Positions 1 through 8,611 of a stretch of 64,000 bases of DNA are shown here, piece by piece (positions within the stretch are counted from its first letter, which is position 1; each line of letters opens with the position of its first letter). The notes beneath the pieces were generated by a model. The model had not been told where the DNA came from. It saw only the letters and a program-made list of their open reading frames with translations, and did no database searches. Position numbers and translations under genes: made by a program. Origin of the DNA: Pseudoalteromonas luteoviolacea DSM 6061 (GTDB lineage Bacteria > Pseudomonadota > Gammaproteobacteria > Enterobacterales > Alteromonadaceae); the NCBI RefSeq assembly GCF_001625655.1, contig NZ_AUYB01000095.1:1-64000 (forward strand). The letters are read 5' to 3'.

Positions 1-156
1 GCTTGCTCTTTAGCTAAACGCGCTGCTTCTTCACGTTCCGCTTGCTCTTTGGCTAAATGCTCAGCTTCTTCACGTTCCGCTTGCTCTTTGGCTAAATGCT
101 CAGCTTCTTCTCGTTCAGCTTGCTCTTTAGCTAAACGCTCCGCTTCTTCACGTTCC
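1..156 (-). repeat. Four 39-bp tandem units inside ftsY (13-residue repeats)
   Basis: Units at 1-39, 40-78, 79-117 and 118-156 are nearly identical, differing at a few bases each; a partial unit follows up to about 169. Each 39-bp unit is a multiple of three and encodes a 13-residue charged helix-forming repeat of the type AEREEAEHLAKEQ, so copy number can change without breaking the frame. The repeat continues past the left edge, so the total number is unknown. Confidence 0.9.
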
Positions 157-218
157 GCTTGTGCCTTATCAGATTTACCAAAACCCAACCAAGACAAAAA
201 TTTATTCTTCTTTCCCAT
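1..218 (-). CDS. ftsY: FtsY, signal recognition particle receptor (N-terminal part, runs off the left edge)
   Basis: The reverse strand encodes a protein beginning MGKKNKFLSWLGFGKSDKAQ, followed by a run of Glu/Ala/Lys/Gln-rich repeats to the window edge. FtsY is the GTPase receptor that docks SRP-ribosome complexes at the inner membrane; in gammaproteobacteria it starts with a short basic/aromatic membrane-binding segment and a long acidic, poorly conserved A domain before the NG GTPase domain. Only the first 72 codons are present, so the GTPase motifs cannot be seen. Its position divergent to rsmD is the usual enterobacterial and alteromonad order (rsmD / ftsY-ftsE-ftsX), which is the main support for the name. 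The upstream Shine-Dalgarno is weak. Confidence 0.85.
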   Translation of the reverse strand, partial: MGKKNKFLSWLGFGKSDKAQAEREEAERLAKEQAEREEAEHLAKEQAEREEAEHLAKEQAEREEAARLAKEQ

Positions 219-380
219 AACCAACTAATACCATGAAATTTTTGAATTGCGATTCAGTGCTCATCACTGTGTACGATCCACCGTATTAAAGCCCAGCCAA
301 TCACACATTTTAAACATGAATGCCTGTTAGCTTATTACAGCTTTAACTTTAGAAACTTTGCAAAGACATTAACAATCAAC

Positions 381-408
381 TTAAACACTCAGTAATCGTT
401 GTTATAAT
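381..408 (+). promoter_or_regulatory. Possible sigma-70 promoter for rsmD
   Basis: A perfect TATAAT lies at 403-408 in the 285-bp ftsY/rsmD divergent spacer. The best -35 at 16-bp spacing is TTAAAC (381-386), a poor match. The leader to the rsmD start would be roughly 90 bases. Confidence 0.35.
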
Positions 409-503
409 CACCGAGTTAACGCCATAATGTGCGCCTAGTGTATCATGTTCCAAGTAGATGAAAAATTTATAATCGTGCACATGCAACTCGATAGTGAAGT
501 TAT

Positions 504-1085
504 ATGAGAAAAAAGAAGCCTCAAACCCAAAGCAATGGCCACATAAGGATAATCAGTGGTAAATTTAAGGGACGCAAGCTCCCTGTAAAAGACGTTGAGG
601 GTCTTAGACCGACAACAGATAGAGTTAAAGAAACACTGTTTAATTGGTTAATGGCCGATATCAGAGATGCATCTGTATTAGATTGCTTTGCCGGTTCTGG
701 TAGCTTAGGTTTTGAGTGCTTATCACGATTCGCTCAAGACGCGACGTTTGTAGAATTAGACAAAGGAGCCGCAGCTCAAATTAAAGCAAATGTGGTGACG
801 CTTGGGTTAGAAAACGCTACAGTCTTTAATACGAGCGCTCTAGAATATTTAAAGCACAATGAAAAGAAGCAAACTTTCGATGTAATTTTTCTTGACCCAC
901 CATTCAGAAAAAGCTTACTTGAACCCTGTTGTGAGTTACTAGAAAAGAATCAATGGCTAGGTGAAAACACACTTATTTATGTGGAATTCGAAAGAGAATC
1001 GCAATTTGAGTTTCCCGCTAAGTGGCAGCTTTTGAAGGAAAAACAAGCTGGTCAAGTAACCTGTATGCTGTTCAGCAGGTCTTGA
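504..1085 (+). CDS. rsmD: RsmD, 16S rRNA (guanine966-N2)-methyltransferase
   Basis: This 193-residue class I SAM-dependent methyltransferase methylates the exocyclic N2 of G966 in 16S rRNA, in the small-subunit head. Visible family marks are the N-terminal RIISGKFKGRKLPV and LRPTTDRVKETLFNWL blocks (about residues 14-49), the SAM-binding motif I VLDCFAGSGSLGFE (about 58-71), an acidic end to motif II (FVELD), and the catalytic motif IV DPPF (about 131-134). Length is normal for the family. The gene is divergent from ftsY, a conserved arrangement. The first ATG with a GAAG-type ribosome site was used. I see nothing unusual in the sequence. Confidence 0.95.
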   Translation: MRKKKPQTQSNGHIRIISGKFKGRKLPVKDVEGLRPTTDRVKETLFNWLMADIRDASVLDCFAGSGSLGFECLSRFAQDATFVELDKGAAAQIKANVVTLGLENATVFNTSALEYLKHNEKKQTFDVIFLDPPFRKSLLEPCCELLEKNQWLGENTLIYVEFERESQFEFPAKWQLLKEKQAGQVTCMLFSRS

Positions 1086-1121
1086 AAGCCTAGTGGCAAT
1101 TTAATTGACCCGATTTGGGGC

Positions 1122-1150
1122 ATGACACAATAATTTAGATCCGCTATAAT
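1122..1150 (+). promoter_or_regulatory. Sigma-70 promoter of the rpsU operon
   Basis: ATGACA (1122-1127, five of six -35 consensus bases), a 17-bp spacer, and a perfect TATAAT (1145-1150). It lies between the rsmD stop and rpsU, giving a leader of about 105 bases that carries the hairpin at 1206-1228. Confidence 0.75.
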
Positions 1151-1205
1151 TTGATCTTTACACGCGGTCTCGCTTCGGCTTACAATACCGCACCATTTTT
1201 GAACC

Positions 1206-1228
1206 AATTGACCATTTTTCGGTCAATT
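1206..1228 (+). promoter_or_regulatory. Hairpin in the rpsU leader RNA
   Basis: AATTGACC (1206-1213) and GGTCAATT (1221-1228) form a perfect 8-bp stem around a 7-base loop, 36 bases upstream of the rpsU ATG. There is no following T tract, so it is not a terminator. It could be a site of leader control for S21, but this is inference. Confidence 0.45.
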
Positions 1229-1264
1229 TGAGCCAAGCTCATAATTTAGGTAGGTGAATTTTTA

Positions 1265-1480
1265 ATGCCAGTAATTAAAGTAAGAGAAAACGAACCGTTT
1301 GACGTAGCACTTCGTCGTTTCAAGCGTTCATGTGAAAAAGCAGGTATCCTTTCTGAAGTTCGTCGTCGCGAGCACTACGAAAAGCCAACTGCAGAGCGTA
1401 AGCGTAAGAAAGCAGCTGCTGTTAAGCGCCACATGAAAAAGCTTTCTCGTGAAAACGCACGTCGCGTTAAACTATACTAA
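1265..1480 (+). CDS. rpsU: 30S ribosomal protein S21
   Basis: A 71-residue basic protein, [20 protein letters not shown] onward, essentially identical in layout to E. coli S21 with its R/K-rich C-terminus. S21 sits near the anti-Shine-Dalgarno end of 16S rRNA and helps initiation. It is the first gene of the macromolecular synthesis operon (rpsU-yqeY-dnaG-rpoD), which couples translation, replication and transcription initiation factors. A good promoter lies at 1122-1150, and a strong GTAGGTG-type ribosome site precedes the ATG. The codon usage is biased towards preferred codons, as expected for a highly expressed gene. Confidence 0.98.
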   Translation: MPVIKVRENEPFDVALRRFKRSCEKAGILSEVRRREHYEKPTAERKRKKAAAVKRHMKKLSRENARRVKLY

Positions 1481-1501
1481 TTAACATTTGGTCTTGTACA
1501 T

Positions 1502-1948
1502 ATGAGCTTATTAGCGACGCTAAAAGACGCCCAAAAGGAAGCAATGAAAGCCAAAGACAAACCTCGTCTTACGGCTATCAGAGCAGCTCTAGCTGAAGTC
1601 AAGCAACGCGAAATTGATAACCAGACAACGTTAGACGATGCTGGTATCACCTCCGTGTTGGTAAAACTGGTTAAACAGCGCAAAGACTCTTTCACTCAGT
1701 ATACTGATGCAGGAAGAGAAGACTTAGCAGACGTTGAAGCTGGTGAAATAAAAGTGCTTGAATCATTCTTACCGCAACCTCTAACAGAGGAAGAGGTTTT
1801 AGCAATGATCGACGCAACCATTGCTGACACAGGCGCAGCTGGTATGCAAGACATGGGTAAAGTAATGGGTGTGATTAAAGCGAAGGCTGAAGGTCGTGCC
1901 GATATGGGCAAAATCTCTGGTTTAATAAAGCAAAGATTAAGCGCATAA
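1502..1948 (+). CDS. yqeY: GatB/YqeY domain protein
   Basis: A 148-residue helical protein beginning MSLLATLKDAQKEAMKAKDK. It matches the YqeY family, which shares the C-terminal tail domain of the GatB subunit of Asp/Glu-tRNA amidotransferase; the family is thought to bind tRNA but its role in bacteria lacking GatCAB is not settled. The C-terminal block with GKVMGVIKAKAEGRADMGK (about residues 118-136) is the family signature. It lies 21 bp after rpsU and 75 bp before dnaG. Insertion of yqeY between rpsU and dnaG is usual in Vibrio, Shewanella and Pseudoalteromonas, but not in E. coli. Its ribosome site is weak, which fits translational coupling or low expression. Confidence 0.9.
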   Translation: MSLLATLKDAQKEAMKAKDKPRLTAIRAALAEVKQREIDNQTTLDDAGITSVLVKLVKQRKDSFTQYTDAGREDLADVEAGEIKVLESFLPQPLTEEEVLAMIDATIADTGAAGMQDMGKVMGVIKAKAEGRADMGKISGLIKQRLSA

Positions 1949-1976
1949 TACCCGCATACAAATGTATGAAATTAGT

Positions 1977-2003
1977 AAACCGAGCCATGCGCTCGGTTTC
2001 TTC
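1977..2003 (+). terminator. Internal (leaky) terminator between yqeY and dnaG
   Basis: AAACCGAGC (1977-1985) pairs with GCTCGGTTT (1991-1999) around a five-base loop, followed by TTTCTTCG. E. coli has an attenuating terminator just before dnaG that lowers primase relative to S21; this hairpin is in the matching place. The short, interrupted T tract suggests partial read-through. Confidence 0.7.
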
Positions 2004-2023
2004 GTATAAGCGTTAGGAAAATT

Positions 2024-3781
2024 ATGGCAGGCAAAATTCCACGACAGTTTATCGATGACCTATTAGCCAGAACAGATATCGTTGAGTTAATCGATGGTCG
2101 TATTGGCTTAAAAAAAGCAGGTAAAGATTATCAGGCTTGTTGTCCATTCCACAACGAAAAGACCCCCTCTTTTACCGTCTCTCGAGATAAACAGTTCTAT
2201 CATTGCTTTGGCTGTGGAGCAAATGGCAATGCCATCTCTTTTTTGATGGAGTATGACAAACTTGAGTTTGTTGATGCCATTGAAGAGCTTGCGGGTCTCT
2301 ACAATTTGGATATTCCAAGAGAGCAAGGGTTAGGTGGACCACAACGTAGCTTTGAAGAAAAAAAATCTGATTATGATTTAATGATGCAAACAGCTAATTT
2401 TTATCAAAATCAGTTAGCAAATCACAATAACTCTGCCTCTGTTAAAAACTATGTTCAAGGTCGAGGACTTTCTGAGCAAACGGTTAATAAGTTTTTGATC
2501 GGATATGCACCGCCAGAATGGGATGCCTTACTCTCTCGATTAGCCAGAACACCTGCACAACGCCAACAACTGGTGGAATTAAAGCTCGCGAGTGAAAAAT
2601 CTCCAGGCCGTCAATTTGACTTCTTCCGTGACCGTTTAATGTTTCCTATCCGCGACAAACGGGGACGTATTATCGCTTTCGGTGGCCGCGTAATGGGGCA
2701 AGATCAGGGCCCTAAGTATTTAAACTCCCCCGAAACACGCATCTTTCATAAAAGTTTTGAACTTTATGGATTTTATGAGGCCAAACAGGCACATAAATCC
2801 CTCGAACAAGTTTTAATTGTTGAGGGTTATATGGATGTAGTTGCATTATCTGAATATGGCATTGACTATGCTGTAGCGGCACTTGGCACGGCAACAACCA
2901 CCGAGCATATGCAAACACTGTTTCGAAACACAGATAAAGTTATTTGTTGTTATGATGGTGACAGAGCTGGTCGAGATGCAGCTTGGCGCGCACTTGAACA
3001 TGCACTGCCAAATTTAAAAGATGGGAAGTCTCTTGGTTTTGTGTTTTTACCAGATGGAGAAGATCCTGACTCTTTGGTGCAAAAAGAAGGAAAAGCTCTG
3101 TTTGAGCAGAGGCTTTCTAACGCTGATGACTACAGTAAAGTGTTGTTCAGTCGCCTGTCAGAACAATGTGACCTGACGACTGACGCCGGCAAAGCTAAAT
3201 TACTGGCAGAAGCAATTCCTTTGATAAGCAAAATTCCCAGTGAATTTTATCAAGAGTCATTGTTAACTACCCTAGCGAGGCTAATCGGAAGGACGCGAGA
3301 ACAATTAAGTGCAAAATTGGCTACACCTAAAAAGCAACACGCAATAGAGCGTAAATTTAAGGTGACACCAATGCGAAGAGCTATTGGCCTGCTTTTGCAA
3401 CATCCAATTTTGGCAAAGAGCGTAGATTACTTGCCTGAGTTAGCCCATATGCAGCTACCAGGTATGGCTTTATTCCTTAAGTTGCAACACACATGTTTGG
3501 AAAATGAACACTATACAACCGCACATATTTTAGAAGCGTTTCGTGATACACCTGATTATGAAGCACTTAAAAAGCTAGCAACTTGGCAACATAACATTCA
3601 AGAAGAAGCACTTGAAGACGAGTTTAAGCACACTTTTAAATTTATTGAAGATCAGTGTTTAAATCTGCGGTTGGAGACCTTACTTATTAAGGACAAAACA
3701 GAGGGCTTAAGTAGCGATGAACGACTGGAATGTGCGTTATTAACACAAGCTTTAAGCACTCGTAGAACTGGCCAGAATTAA
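2024..3781 (+). CDS. dnaG: DNA primase
   Basis: A 585-residue primase that makes RNA primers for replication with DnaB helicase. Order of domains: the N-terminal zinc-binding domain with C40, H43, C61 and C64 ([11 protein letters not shown] ... CFGCG), the RNA polymerase core with the TOPRIM elements VEGYMDV (near residue 267) and CYDGDRAG (near 309), and a C-terminal helicase-binding domain from about residue 430. Length is close to E. coli DnaG (581). It starts at an ATG preceded by AGGA. It is the third gene of the macromolecular synthesis operon, placed behind the hairpin at 1977-2003. Confidence 0.97.
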   Translation: MAGKIPRQFIDDLLARTDIVELIDGRIGLKKAGKDYQACCPFHNEKTPSFTVSRDKQFYHCFGCGANGNAISFLMEYDKLEFVDAIEELAGLYNLDIPREQGLGGPQRSFEEKKSDYDLMMQTANFYQNQLANHNNSASVKNYVQGRGLSEQTVNKFLIGYAPPEWDALLSRLARTPAQRQQLVELKLASEKSPGRQFDFFRDRLMFPIRDKRGRIIAFGGRVMGQDQGPKYLNSPETRIFHKSFELYGFYEAKQAHKSLEQVLIVEGYMDVVALSEYGIDYAVAALGTATTTEHMQTLFRNTDKVICCYDGDRAGRDAAWRALEHALPNLKDGKSLGFVFLPDGEDPDSLVQKEGKALFEQRLSNADDYSKVLFSRLSEQCDLTTDAGKAKLLAEAIPLISKIPSEFYQESLLTTLARLIGRTREQLSAKLATPKKQHAIERKFKVTPMRRAIGLLLQHPILAKSVDYLPELAHMQLPGMALFLKLQHTCLENEHYTTAHILEAFRDTPDYEALKKLATWQHNIQEEALEDEFKHTFKFIEDQCLNLRLETLLIKDKTEGLSSDERLECALLTQALSTRRTGQN

Positions 3782-3884
3782 ATTTTGGTGTTATAATGTT
3801 CTATTCACTGCGTCAACCAAAATAACGCTGTTTTTAGCTGGCGCCCGTTGTATAAACTTTATCAGAGTGGAAGCAAAAATCTCT

Positions 3885-5726
3885 ATGGATCAATCTCCTC
3901 AGTCACAACTCAAACTTCTGATTCAGAAAGGTAAAGAGCAAGGTTACTTAACTTTTGCAGAAGTTAACGATCACCTTCCACAAGACATCATAGATTCGGA
4001 TCAAGTAGAAGATATCATTAGCATGATCAATGATATGGGTATTCAGGTTTCTGAAGCAGCCCCTGATGCCGATGAGTTGATGATGCAAGAAACCACCACC
4101 GACGAGGATGCGGCAGAAGCAGCAGCAGCTGCGCTAGCAACGGTAGAAAAAGAAATAGGCAGAACAACAGATCCCGTGCGTATGTATATGCGTGAAATGG
4201 GTACCGTTGAGCTACTGACTCGGGAAGGCGAAATTCTAATTGCAAAAAGAATTGAAGAAGGGATTAACCAAGTACAGATTTCTGTAGCTGAGTACCCTGA
4301 AGCAATTACTTACTTACTTGAACAGTGGGATAAATACCAAGCCGAAGAGATGCGCCTAAGTGACATCGTAACTGGCTTTTTTGATTCTTTAGAAGACGAT
4401 GAGGCTACAATTTCAGCAACTCACATCGGTTCAGAGCTAAGTGAAGAAGACTTAGAAGACGAAGACGATGAGTCTGAAGACGATGATGACTCAGAAGAAG
4501 GCGAGTCAGGACCAGATCCTGAAGTTGCGCGTGAACACTTTGAAGAATTGCGCTCTTTGTATACTAGTGCGCGCCAGTGCTTTGAAGAAAAAGGTCGTAG
4601 CCACCCAGATTCACAAGCTGCAATTCAGGAAATCGGCGAATTATTCCGTAAGTTTAAGCTAGTCCCTAAGCAGTTTGACCGCATGGTCAATAACATGCGT
4701 GAAATGATGGACAAAGTACGTGTTCAAGAACGTATCATCATGAAGCAAGCTGTACAAATAGCAAAACTGCCAAAGAAAACATTCGTTAAGCACTTTGCAA
4801 ACAACGAAACTGACGTAGCTTGGATTGATGCCGAAATTGCCTCTGGTGAAAAGCATTCAGAGAAACTACGCCAAGTGAGACCTGAAATCGATCGCTGTAT
4901 CAATAAGCTGAAAGCGATTGAAGAAAGCACAGGTTTAAGTGTTGAGCGTATTAAAGATATCAACCGTCGCATGAGTATTGGTGAAGCAAAAGCACGCCGT
5001 GCGAAGAAAGAGATGGTTGAAGCAAACTTGCGTCTAGTAATCTCAATCGCGAAAAAATACACAAACCGTGGTTTGCAGTTCTTGGACCTTATCCAAGAAG
5101 GTAACATCGGCTTGATGAAAGCGGTAGATAAATTTGAATATCGTCGCGGATATAAGTTCTCAACCTATGCTACATGGTGGATCCGTCAGGCAATTACTCG
5201 TTCAATTGCAGACCAAGCTAGAACAATCCGTATCCCTGTACATATGATCGAAACGATCAACAAGCTGAATCGTATTTCTCGTCAAATGCTACAGGAAATG
5301 GGTCGCGAGCCTAGTCCTGAGGAATTAGCTGAGCGTATGATGATGCCTGAGGATAAAATCCGTAAGGTATTGAAGATTGCAAAAGAGCCAATTTCAATGG
5401 AAACGCCAATTGGTGATGATGAAGATTCACATCTTGGTGATTTCATCGAGGATACGACAATTGAATCCCCGATTGACTCTGCGACGATGGAAAGCCTACG
5501 TGGCGCAACTAACGAAGTACTTGCAGGCCTAACAGCTAGAGAAGCAAAAGTACTGCGTATGCGCTTTGGTATCGATATGAACACTGACCATACTTTAGAA
5601 GAAGTTGGTAAGCAGTTCGACGTTACACGTGAGCGTATTCGTCAGATTGAAGCGAAAGCACTTCGTAAATTAAGACACCCTTCTCGCTCTGATTTACTGA
5701 AAAGCTTCTTAGACGTAAAAGGCTAA
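3885..5726 (+). CDS. rpoD: RNA polymerase primary sigma factor, sigma-70
   Basis: The housekeeping sigma factor, 613 residues, the same length as E. coli RpoD. Region 1.1 ([20 protein letters not shown]), a highly acidic linker (about residues 185-210), the non-conserved insert, region 2 with the -10 binding segment ([20 protein letters not shown]), region 3, and the region 4.2 helix-turn-helix ([20 protein letters not shown]) are all visible. I chose the ATG at 3885 over an in-frame GTG at 3867, because the family starts at M-(D/E)[10 protein letters not shown]. The 103-bp spacer after dnaG contains a TATAAT (3792-3797) without a good -35, possibly an internal promoter. Confidence 0.98.
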   Translation: MDQSPQSQLKLLIQKGKEQGYLTFAEVNDHLPQDIIDSDQVEDIISMINDMGIQVSEAAPDADELMMQETTTDEDAAEAAAAALATVEKEIGRTTDPVRMYMREMGTVELLTREGEILIAKRIEEGINQVQISVAEYPEAITYLLEQWDKYQAEEMRLSDIVTGFFDSLEDDEATISATHIGSELSEEDLEDEDDESEDDDDSEEGESGPDPEVAREHFEELRSLYTSARQCFEEKGRSHPDSQAAIQEIGELFRKFKLVPKQFDRMVNNMREMMDKVRVQERIIMKQAVQIAKLPKKTFVKHFANNETDVAWIDAEIASGEKHSEKLRQVRPEIDRCINKLKAIEESTGLSVERIKDINRRMSIGEAKARRAKKEMVEANLRLVISIAKKYTNRGLQFLDLIQEGNIGLMKAVDKFEYRRGYKFSTYATWWIRQAITRSIADQARTIRIPVHMIETINKLNRISRQMLQEMGREPSPEELAERMMMPEDKIRKVLKIAKEPISMETPIGDDEDSHLGDFIEDTTIESPIDSATMESLRGATNEVLAGLTAREAKVLRMRFGIDMNTDHTLEEVGKQFDVTRERIRQIEAKALRKLRHPSRSDLLKSFLDVKG

Positions 5727-5741
5727 GAGTAAAACTTACTA

Positions 5742-5768
5742 AAAAAGGCCGCTTCTTGCGGCCTTTTT
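5742..5768 (+). terminator. rpoD terminator
   Basis: AAAAAGGCCGC (5742-5752), loop TTCTT, GCGGCCTTTTT (5758-5768). A strong GC stem with flanking A and T runs, 16 bases after the rpoD stop; it ends the macromolecular synthesis operon. Confidence 0.93.
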
Positions 5769-5860
5769 ATTTGAATTAATAGTGAGCGCGTGACCTCTTC
5801 AACTGTATTGCGAGCCGACGTAACAATAGGTCTCCTAACTTACAGGCGCGAACGCTCATA

Positions 5861-5885
5861 ACAAAGAGTGCATATTACTCTTTGT
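5861..5885 (+). promoter_or_regulatory. Hairpin just upstream of prmA
   Basis: ACAAAGAGT (5861-5869) and ACTCTTTGT (5877-5885) form a perfect 9-bp stem with a 7-base loop, 31 bases before the prmA ATG. No T tract follows. It may be an operator dyad or a leader RNA element; no function is known. Confidence 0.4.
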
Positions 5886-5916
5886 GAAAATTGCGAAATT
5901 TAATAGGAACAACATT

Positions 5917-6792
5917 ATGGCTTGGATCCAAATCCGAATTGATGCTAACAAAGAAACCGCAGATCAAATCAGCGATTTACTGATGGACATCGGTTGCCCT
6001 TCTGTAACTTTTATCGATAGTCAGAACAATCCGGTCTACGAGCCCAAGCCAGGCGAAGTGATTCTATGGCCAGAAACAACTGTTATTGGCCTTTTTGAAG
6101 CAACACACGATATGCAATCTGTGGTCACATATTTGACCGAAAACATGTCTGAGCCTTTAAAATATAAAATTGAGCAATTAGAAGATAAAGACTGGGAACG
6201 TGAATGGATGGATAACTTCCACCCAATTAAATTTGGTGAACGTTTATGGATCTGCCCTAGCTGGCGCGATATCCCAGATCCTGACGCTGTCAATGTACTG
6301 CTCGATCCAGGTCTTGCTTTTGGTACAGGAACCCATGCAACCACTTCTCTTTGCTTAAAATGGCTTGAAGCACAAGACTTAAGCGGTAAAACAGTTGTCG
6401 ATTTTGGGTGTGGTTCAGGCATTCTTGGCATTGCCGCCATAAAGCTAGGCGCAGAACGCGTTATTGGTATTGATATCGACCCTCAAGCCTTAGTTGCAAG
6501 CAGAGATAATGCAGAGCGAAATGGCGTAGCTGACCAGCTTGAAGTTTACCTACCAGAGAATCAGCCTGAATTCAAAGCTGATATCATAGTGGCCAATATT
6601 CTTGCTCAACCATTGCGAGAGCTGCACGAAATCATTCTAGGTTTTTTAAAGCCACACGGTGCAATTGCCATGTCCGGGATATTAGAAGAGCAGGCTGAAT
6701 CCGTCGCAAATGTCTATGCACCGTATGTTGATTTGGACGCAATAAAGCAAGAAGGTGAATGGACTCGAGTAAGTGGCATTACAAAAGAATAA
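5917..6792 (+). CDS. prmA: PrmA, ribosomal protein L11 methyltransferase
   Basis: A 291-residue SAM-dependent enzyme that trimethylates ribosomal protein L11. The N-terminal substrate-recognition domain begins [20 protein letters not shown], matching the E. coli start (MPWIQLKLN...), so I used this ATG, with AGGA eight bases upstream, rather than the in-frame GTG at 5884. The methyltransferase domain shows [18 protein letters not shown] (about 129-146), SAM motif [20 protein letters not shown] (about 158-176) and motif [15 protein letters not shown]. It has its own terminator (6832-6869) and lies upstream of dusB-fis, the same neighbourhood as in E. coli. Confidence 0.96.
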   Translation: MAWIQIRIDANKETADQISDLLMDIGCPSVTFIDSQNNPVYEPKPGEVILWPETTVIGLFEATHDMQSVVTYLTENMSEPLKYKIEQLEDKDWEREWMDNFHPIKFGERLWICPSWRDIPDPDAVNVLLDPGLAFGTGTHATTSLCLKWLEAQDLSGKTVVDFGCGSGILGIAAIKLGAERVIGIDIDPQALVASRDNAERNGVADQLEVYLPENQPEFKADIIVANILAQPLRELHEIILGFLKPHGAIAMSGILEEQAESVANVYAPYVDLDAIKQEGEWTRVSGITKE

Positions 6793-6831
6793 CAACTGTA
6801 ATGACCAAATACTGAGTTAGTAGTCTATTAC

Positions 6832-6869
6832 GCGTAAAGCCACCAATTAACAGGCTTTACGCTTTTTTT
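6832..6869 (+). terminator. prmA terminator
   Basis: GCGTAAAGCC (6832-6841), 11-base loop, GGCTTTACGC (6853-6862), then seven T residues. A perfect 10-bp stem 39 bases after prmA. Confidence 0.92.
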
Positions 6870-7009
6870 ACAGCAATATAAATAATTTAAAACTGTCATA
6901 TAAAGTTTTTTTGATTATTTTTAAAACAATTTTTTCCCACCTTCATATTGTTACCAAAAGTCAACCCAAAAAGTTCAAAAAAAAAGCACTTATGTTCAAT
7001 TTATAGCCT

Positions 7010-7037
7010 TTGATTTTTGCGAAAAAAACCGTAAACT
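7010..7037 (+). promoter_or_regulatory. Possible dusB-fis promoter with GC-rich discriminator
   Basis: TTGATT (7010-7015), 16-bp spacer, TAAACT (7032-7037), followed by TAGCGCCCC. A GC-rich segment right after the -10 is the hallmark of stringently and growth-rate regulated promoters, as for E. coli dusB-fis. The 140 bp upstream is very AT-rich with A/T runs, suited to an UP element or Fis/H-NS binding. Both hexamers are only four-of-six matches. Confidence 0.5.
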
Positions 7038-7071
7038 TAGCGCCCCTTGAAATGAGGCAGATTGAATAGCA

Positions 7072-8043
7072 GTGCGTATAGGCCCATACCAACTTGAAAA
7101 CAATGTAATCGTCGCGCCAATGGCGGGGATCACAGACCGTCCCTTTAGACAGTTATGTCGACGTCTAGGTGCTGGACTGGCTGTTTCGGAAATGTTGTCT
7201 TCAAATCCAAAGGTATGGAAAACTGACAAGTCTATGAACCGTATGGATCATTCAGGTGAGTCAGGCATACGTTCAGTGCAGATTGCAGGAGCAGATCCTG
7301 AACTCATGGCACAAGCTGCGCAATTCAATGTCCAAAATGGCGCGCAAATCATAGATATTAATATGGGTTGCCCTGCCAAAAAAGTGAACAAGAAACTCGC
7401 AGGTTCTGCACTATTGCAGTATCCGGATCTTGTTGAGGAAATAGTACAAGCCGTGGTTGACGCGGTTGAAGTACCTGTAACCTTAAAAATCCGTACAGGA
7501 TGGGATCCTGAGCACCGTAACGGTGTCGAAATTGCGAGAATAGCCGAACGCAATCGTATTGCATCACTGGCAGTACACGGTAGAACGCGTGCTTGCATGT
7601 ATAAAGGTGAGGCAGAATACGACACTATCAAAGCGATAAAGCATTCGGTATCTATCCCTGTCGTGGCAAATGGTGACATAACGTCTCCAGAAAAAGCCAA
7701 ACAGGTTTTGGAATATACGGGCGCAGATGCCATCATGATTGGTCGAGCCGCCCAAGGTCGTCCTTGGATTTTCCGAGAGATAGACTATTATTTGCGAACT
7801 GGAAAACATCTACCGACACCGGAAGTATCCGAAGTCCGTAGTATTTTGATGGAGCACCTGCTTAACCTCCATCAGTTTTACGGTGAACCAATGGGTGCGC
7901 GCATCGCACGCAAACATGTATCTTGGTATTTGCAGTCCCATGACCAAGAAGGTCAATTTAGGCGAGTATTCAATGCCCTTGAAACGCCAGAAGCGCAAAT
8001 CGAGGCATTAGAAAACTATTTTGAAACACTAGCAGCTAACTAA
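7072..8043 (+). CDS. dusB: tRNA-dihydrouridine synthase B
   Basis: A 323-residue FMN enzyme that reduces U17-type uridines in the tRNA D loop. It begins at GTG with [20 protein letters not shown], co-linear with E. coli DusB. Key features are the TIM-barrel flavin site [12 protein letters not shown] (about 15-26), the catalytic cysteine in [20 protein letters not shown] (about 97-116), the basic [13 protein letters not shown] block and the C-terminal helical tRNA-binding domain. The gene lies 15 bp ahead of fis; dusB-fis co-transcription is conserved across gammaproteobacteria. A GTG start with AGG-type ribosome site (GAGGCAG) fits poor translation of dusB relative to fis. Confidence 0.97.
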   Translation: MRIGPYQLENNVIVAPMAGITDRPFRQLCRRLGAGLAVSEMLSSNPKVWKTDKSMNRMDHSGESGIRSVQIAGADPELMAQAAQFNVQNGAQIIDINMGCPAKKVNKKLAGSALLQYPDLVEEIVQAVVDAVEVPVTLKIRTGWDPEHRNGVEIARIAERNRIASLAVHGRTRACMYKGEAEYDTIKAIKHSVSIPVVANGDITSPEKAKQVLEYTGADAIMIGRAAQGRPWIFREIDYYLRTGKHLPTPEVSEVRSILMEHLLNLHQFYGEPMGARIARKHVSWYLQSHDQEGQFRRVFNALETPEAQIEALENYFETLAAN

Positions 8044-8058
8044 GAAAGAGACATAAAG

Positions 8059-8349
8059 ATGTTCGAACAAAATGTGACTTCTCCTTTTATCACTAACGCT
8101 CATGTTCAGTCACAAGAGAAACCGCAACCATTACGCGATGCAGTTAAAAAAGCTGTCCACCACTATTTAAAGCAGTTAAATGGTCAAGACGTGCAAGATG
8201 TTTACGAGCTAGTTTTATCAGAACTAGAAGCTCCTTTACTTGAAGAAGTAATGACTTACACTCGAGGCAATCAAACTCGCGCTGCAATCTTACTAGGTAT
8301 CAACCGCGGTACTCTTCGTAAGAAGCTTAAAAAGTACGGCATGAACTAA
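8059..8349 (+). CDS. fis: DNA-binding protein Fis
   Basis: A 96-residue nucleoid protein that bends DNA and activates rRNA and other growth-linked promoters. The N-terminal beta-hairpin arm region and helices A/B are followed by the C-terminal helix-turn-helix ([20 protein letters not shown], about 73-92), nearly identical to E. coli Fis (98 residues). It is the second gene of the dusB-fis operon, with a strong ribosome site (AAAGAGA). Expression is expected to peak in early exponential phase from the promoter ahead of dusB. Confidence 0.98.
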   Translation: MFEQNVTSPFITNAHVQSQEKPQPLRDAVKKAVHHYLKQLNGQDVQDVYELVLSELEAPLLEEVMTYTRGNQTRAAILLGINRGTLRKKLKKYGMN

Positions 8350-8365
8350 TCCGTATTTTTATTGC

Positions 8366-8395
8366 TCGAAAGCGCCTTTCAGCAGGCGTTTTCGA
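8366..8395 (+). terminator. fis terminator hairpin
   Basis: A 12-bp stem with one G-T wobble (8366-8377 with 8384-8395) and a 6-base loop begins 17 bases after the fis stop. The following sequence is not T-rich, so termination may be incomplete or factor-assisted. Confidence 0.6.
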
Positions 8396-8524
8396 ACACT
8401 GCCCATCTCATACCATTTAACTTCAAATTTTTTAATCTCATACCTCTCCCTTTTATAGTTACATTTATCACTCACAGACGTCCTTAGCGATTAAGTTCAG
8501 TTTTTCTCAACCTCGTTAACATGA

Positions 8525-8540
8525 TTTCCATCGTTTTCTC
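8525..8540 (+). promoter_or_regulatory. Possible PurR operator upstream of purH
   Basis: The 16-mer at 8525-8540 has an intact right half CGTTTTC of the PurR box, but its left half matches poorly. A -10-like TAAAAT lies at 8554-8559, so a bound repressor would cover the -35 region. PurR represses purHD in E. coli. Support is only a half-site. Confidence 0.35.
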
Positions 8541-8611
8541 ATCCTAGTTGAGCTAAAATACAGCCTTTCTAAGCTAGCCCTTAACTAATCATTGAGGAAA
8601 TCATAACCATC

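Noticed and set aside
1..156. CRISPR-like direct repeats at the left edge
   Set aside because: The units are contiguous without spacers, in frame, and encode a charged repeat in the FtsY N-terminus.
3782..3823. 8-bp inverted repeat and a TATAAT between dnaG and rpoD
   Set aside because: The loop is 26 bases and there is no good -35 at the right distance; insufficient for either a terminator or promoter call.
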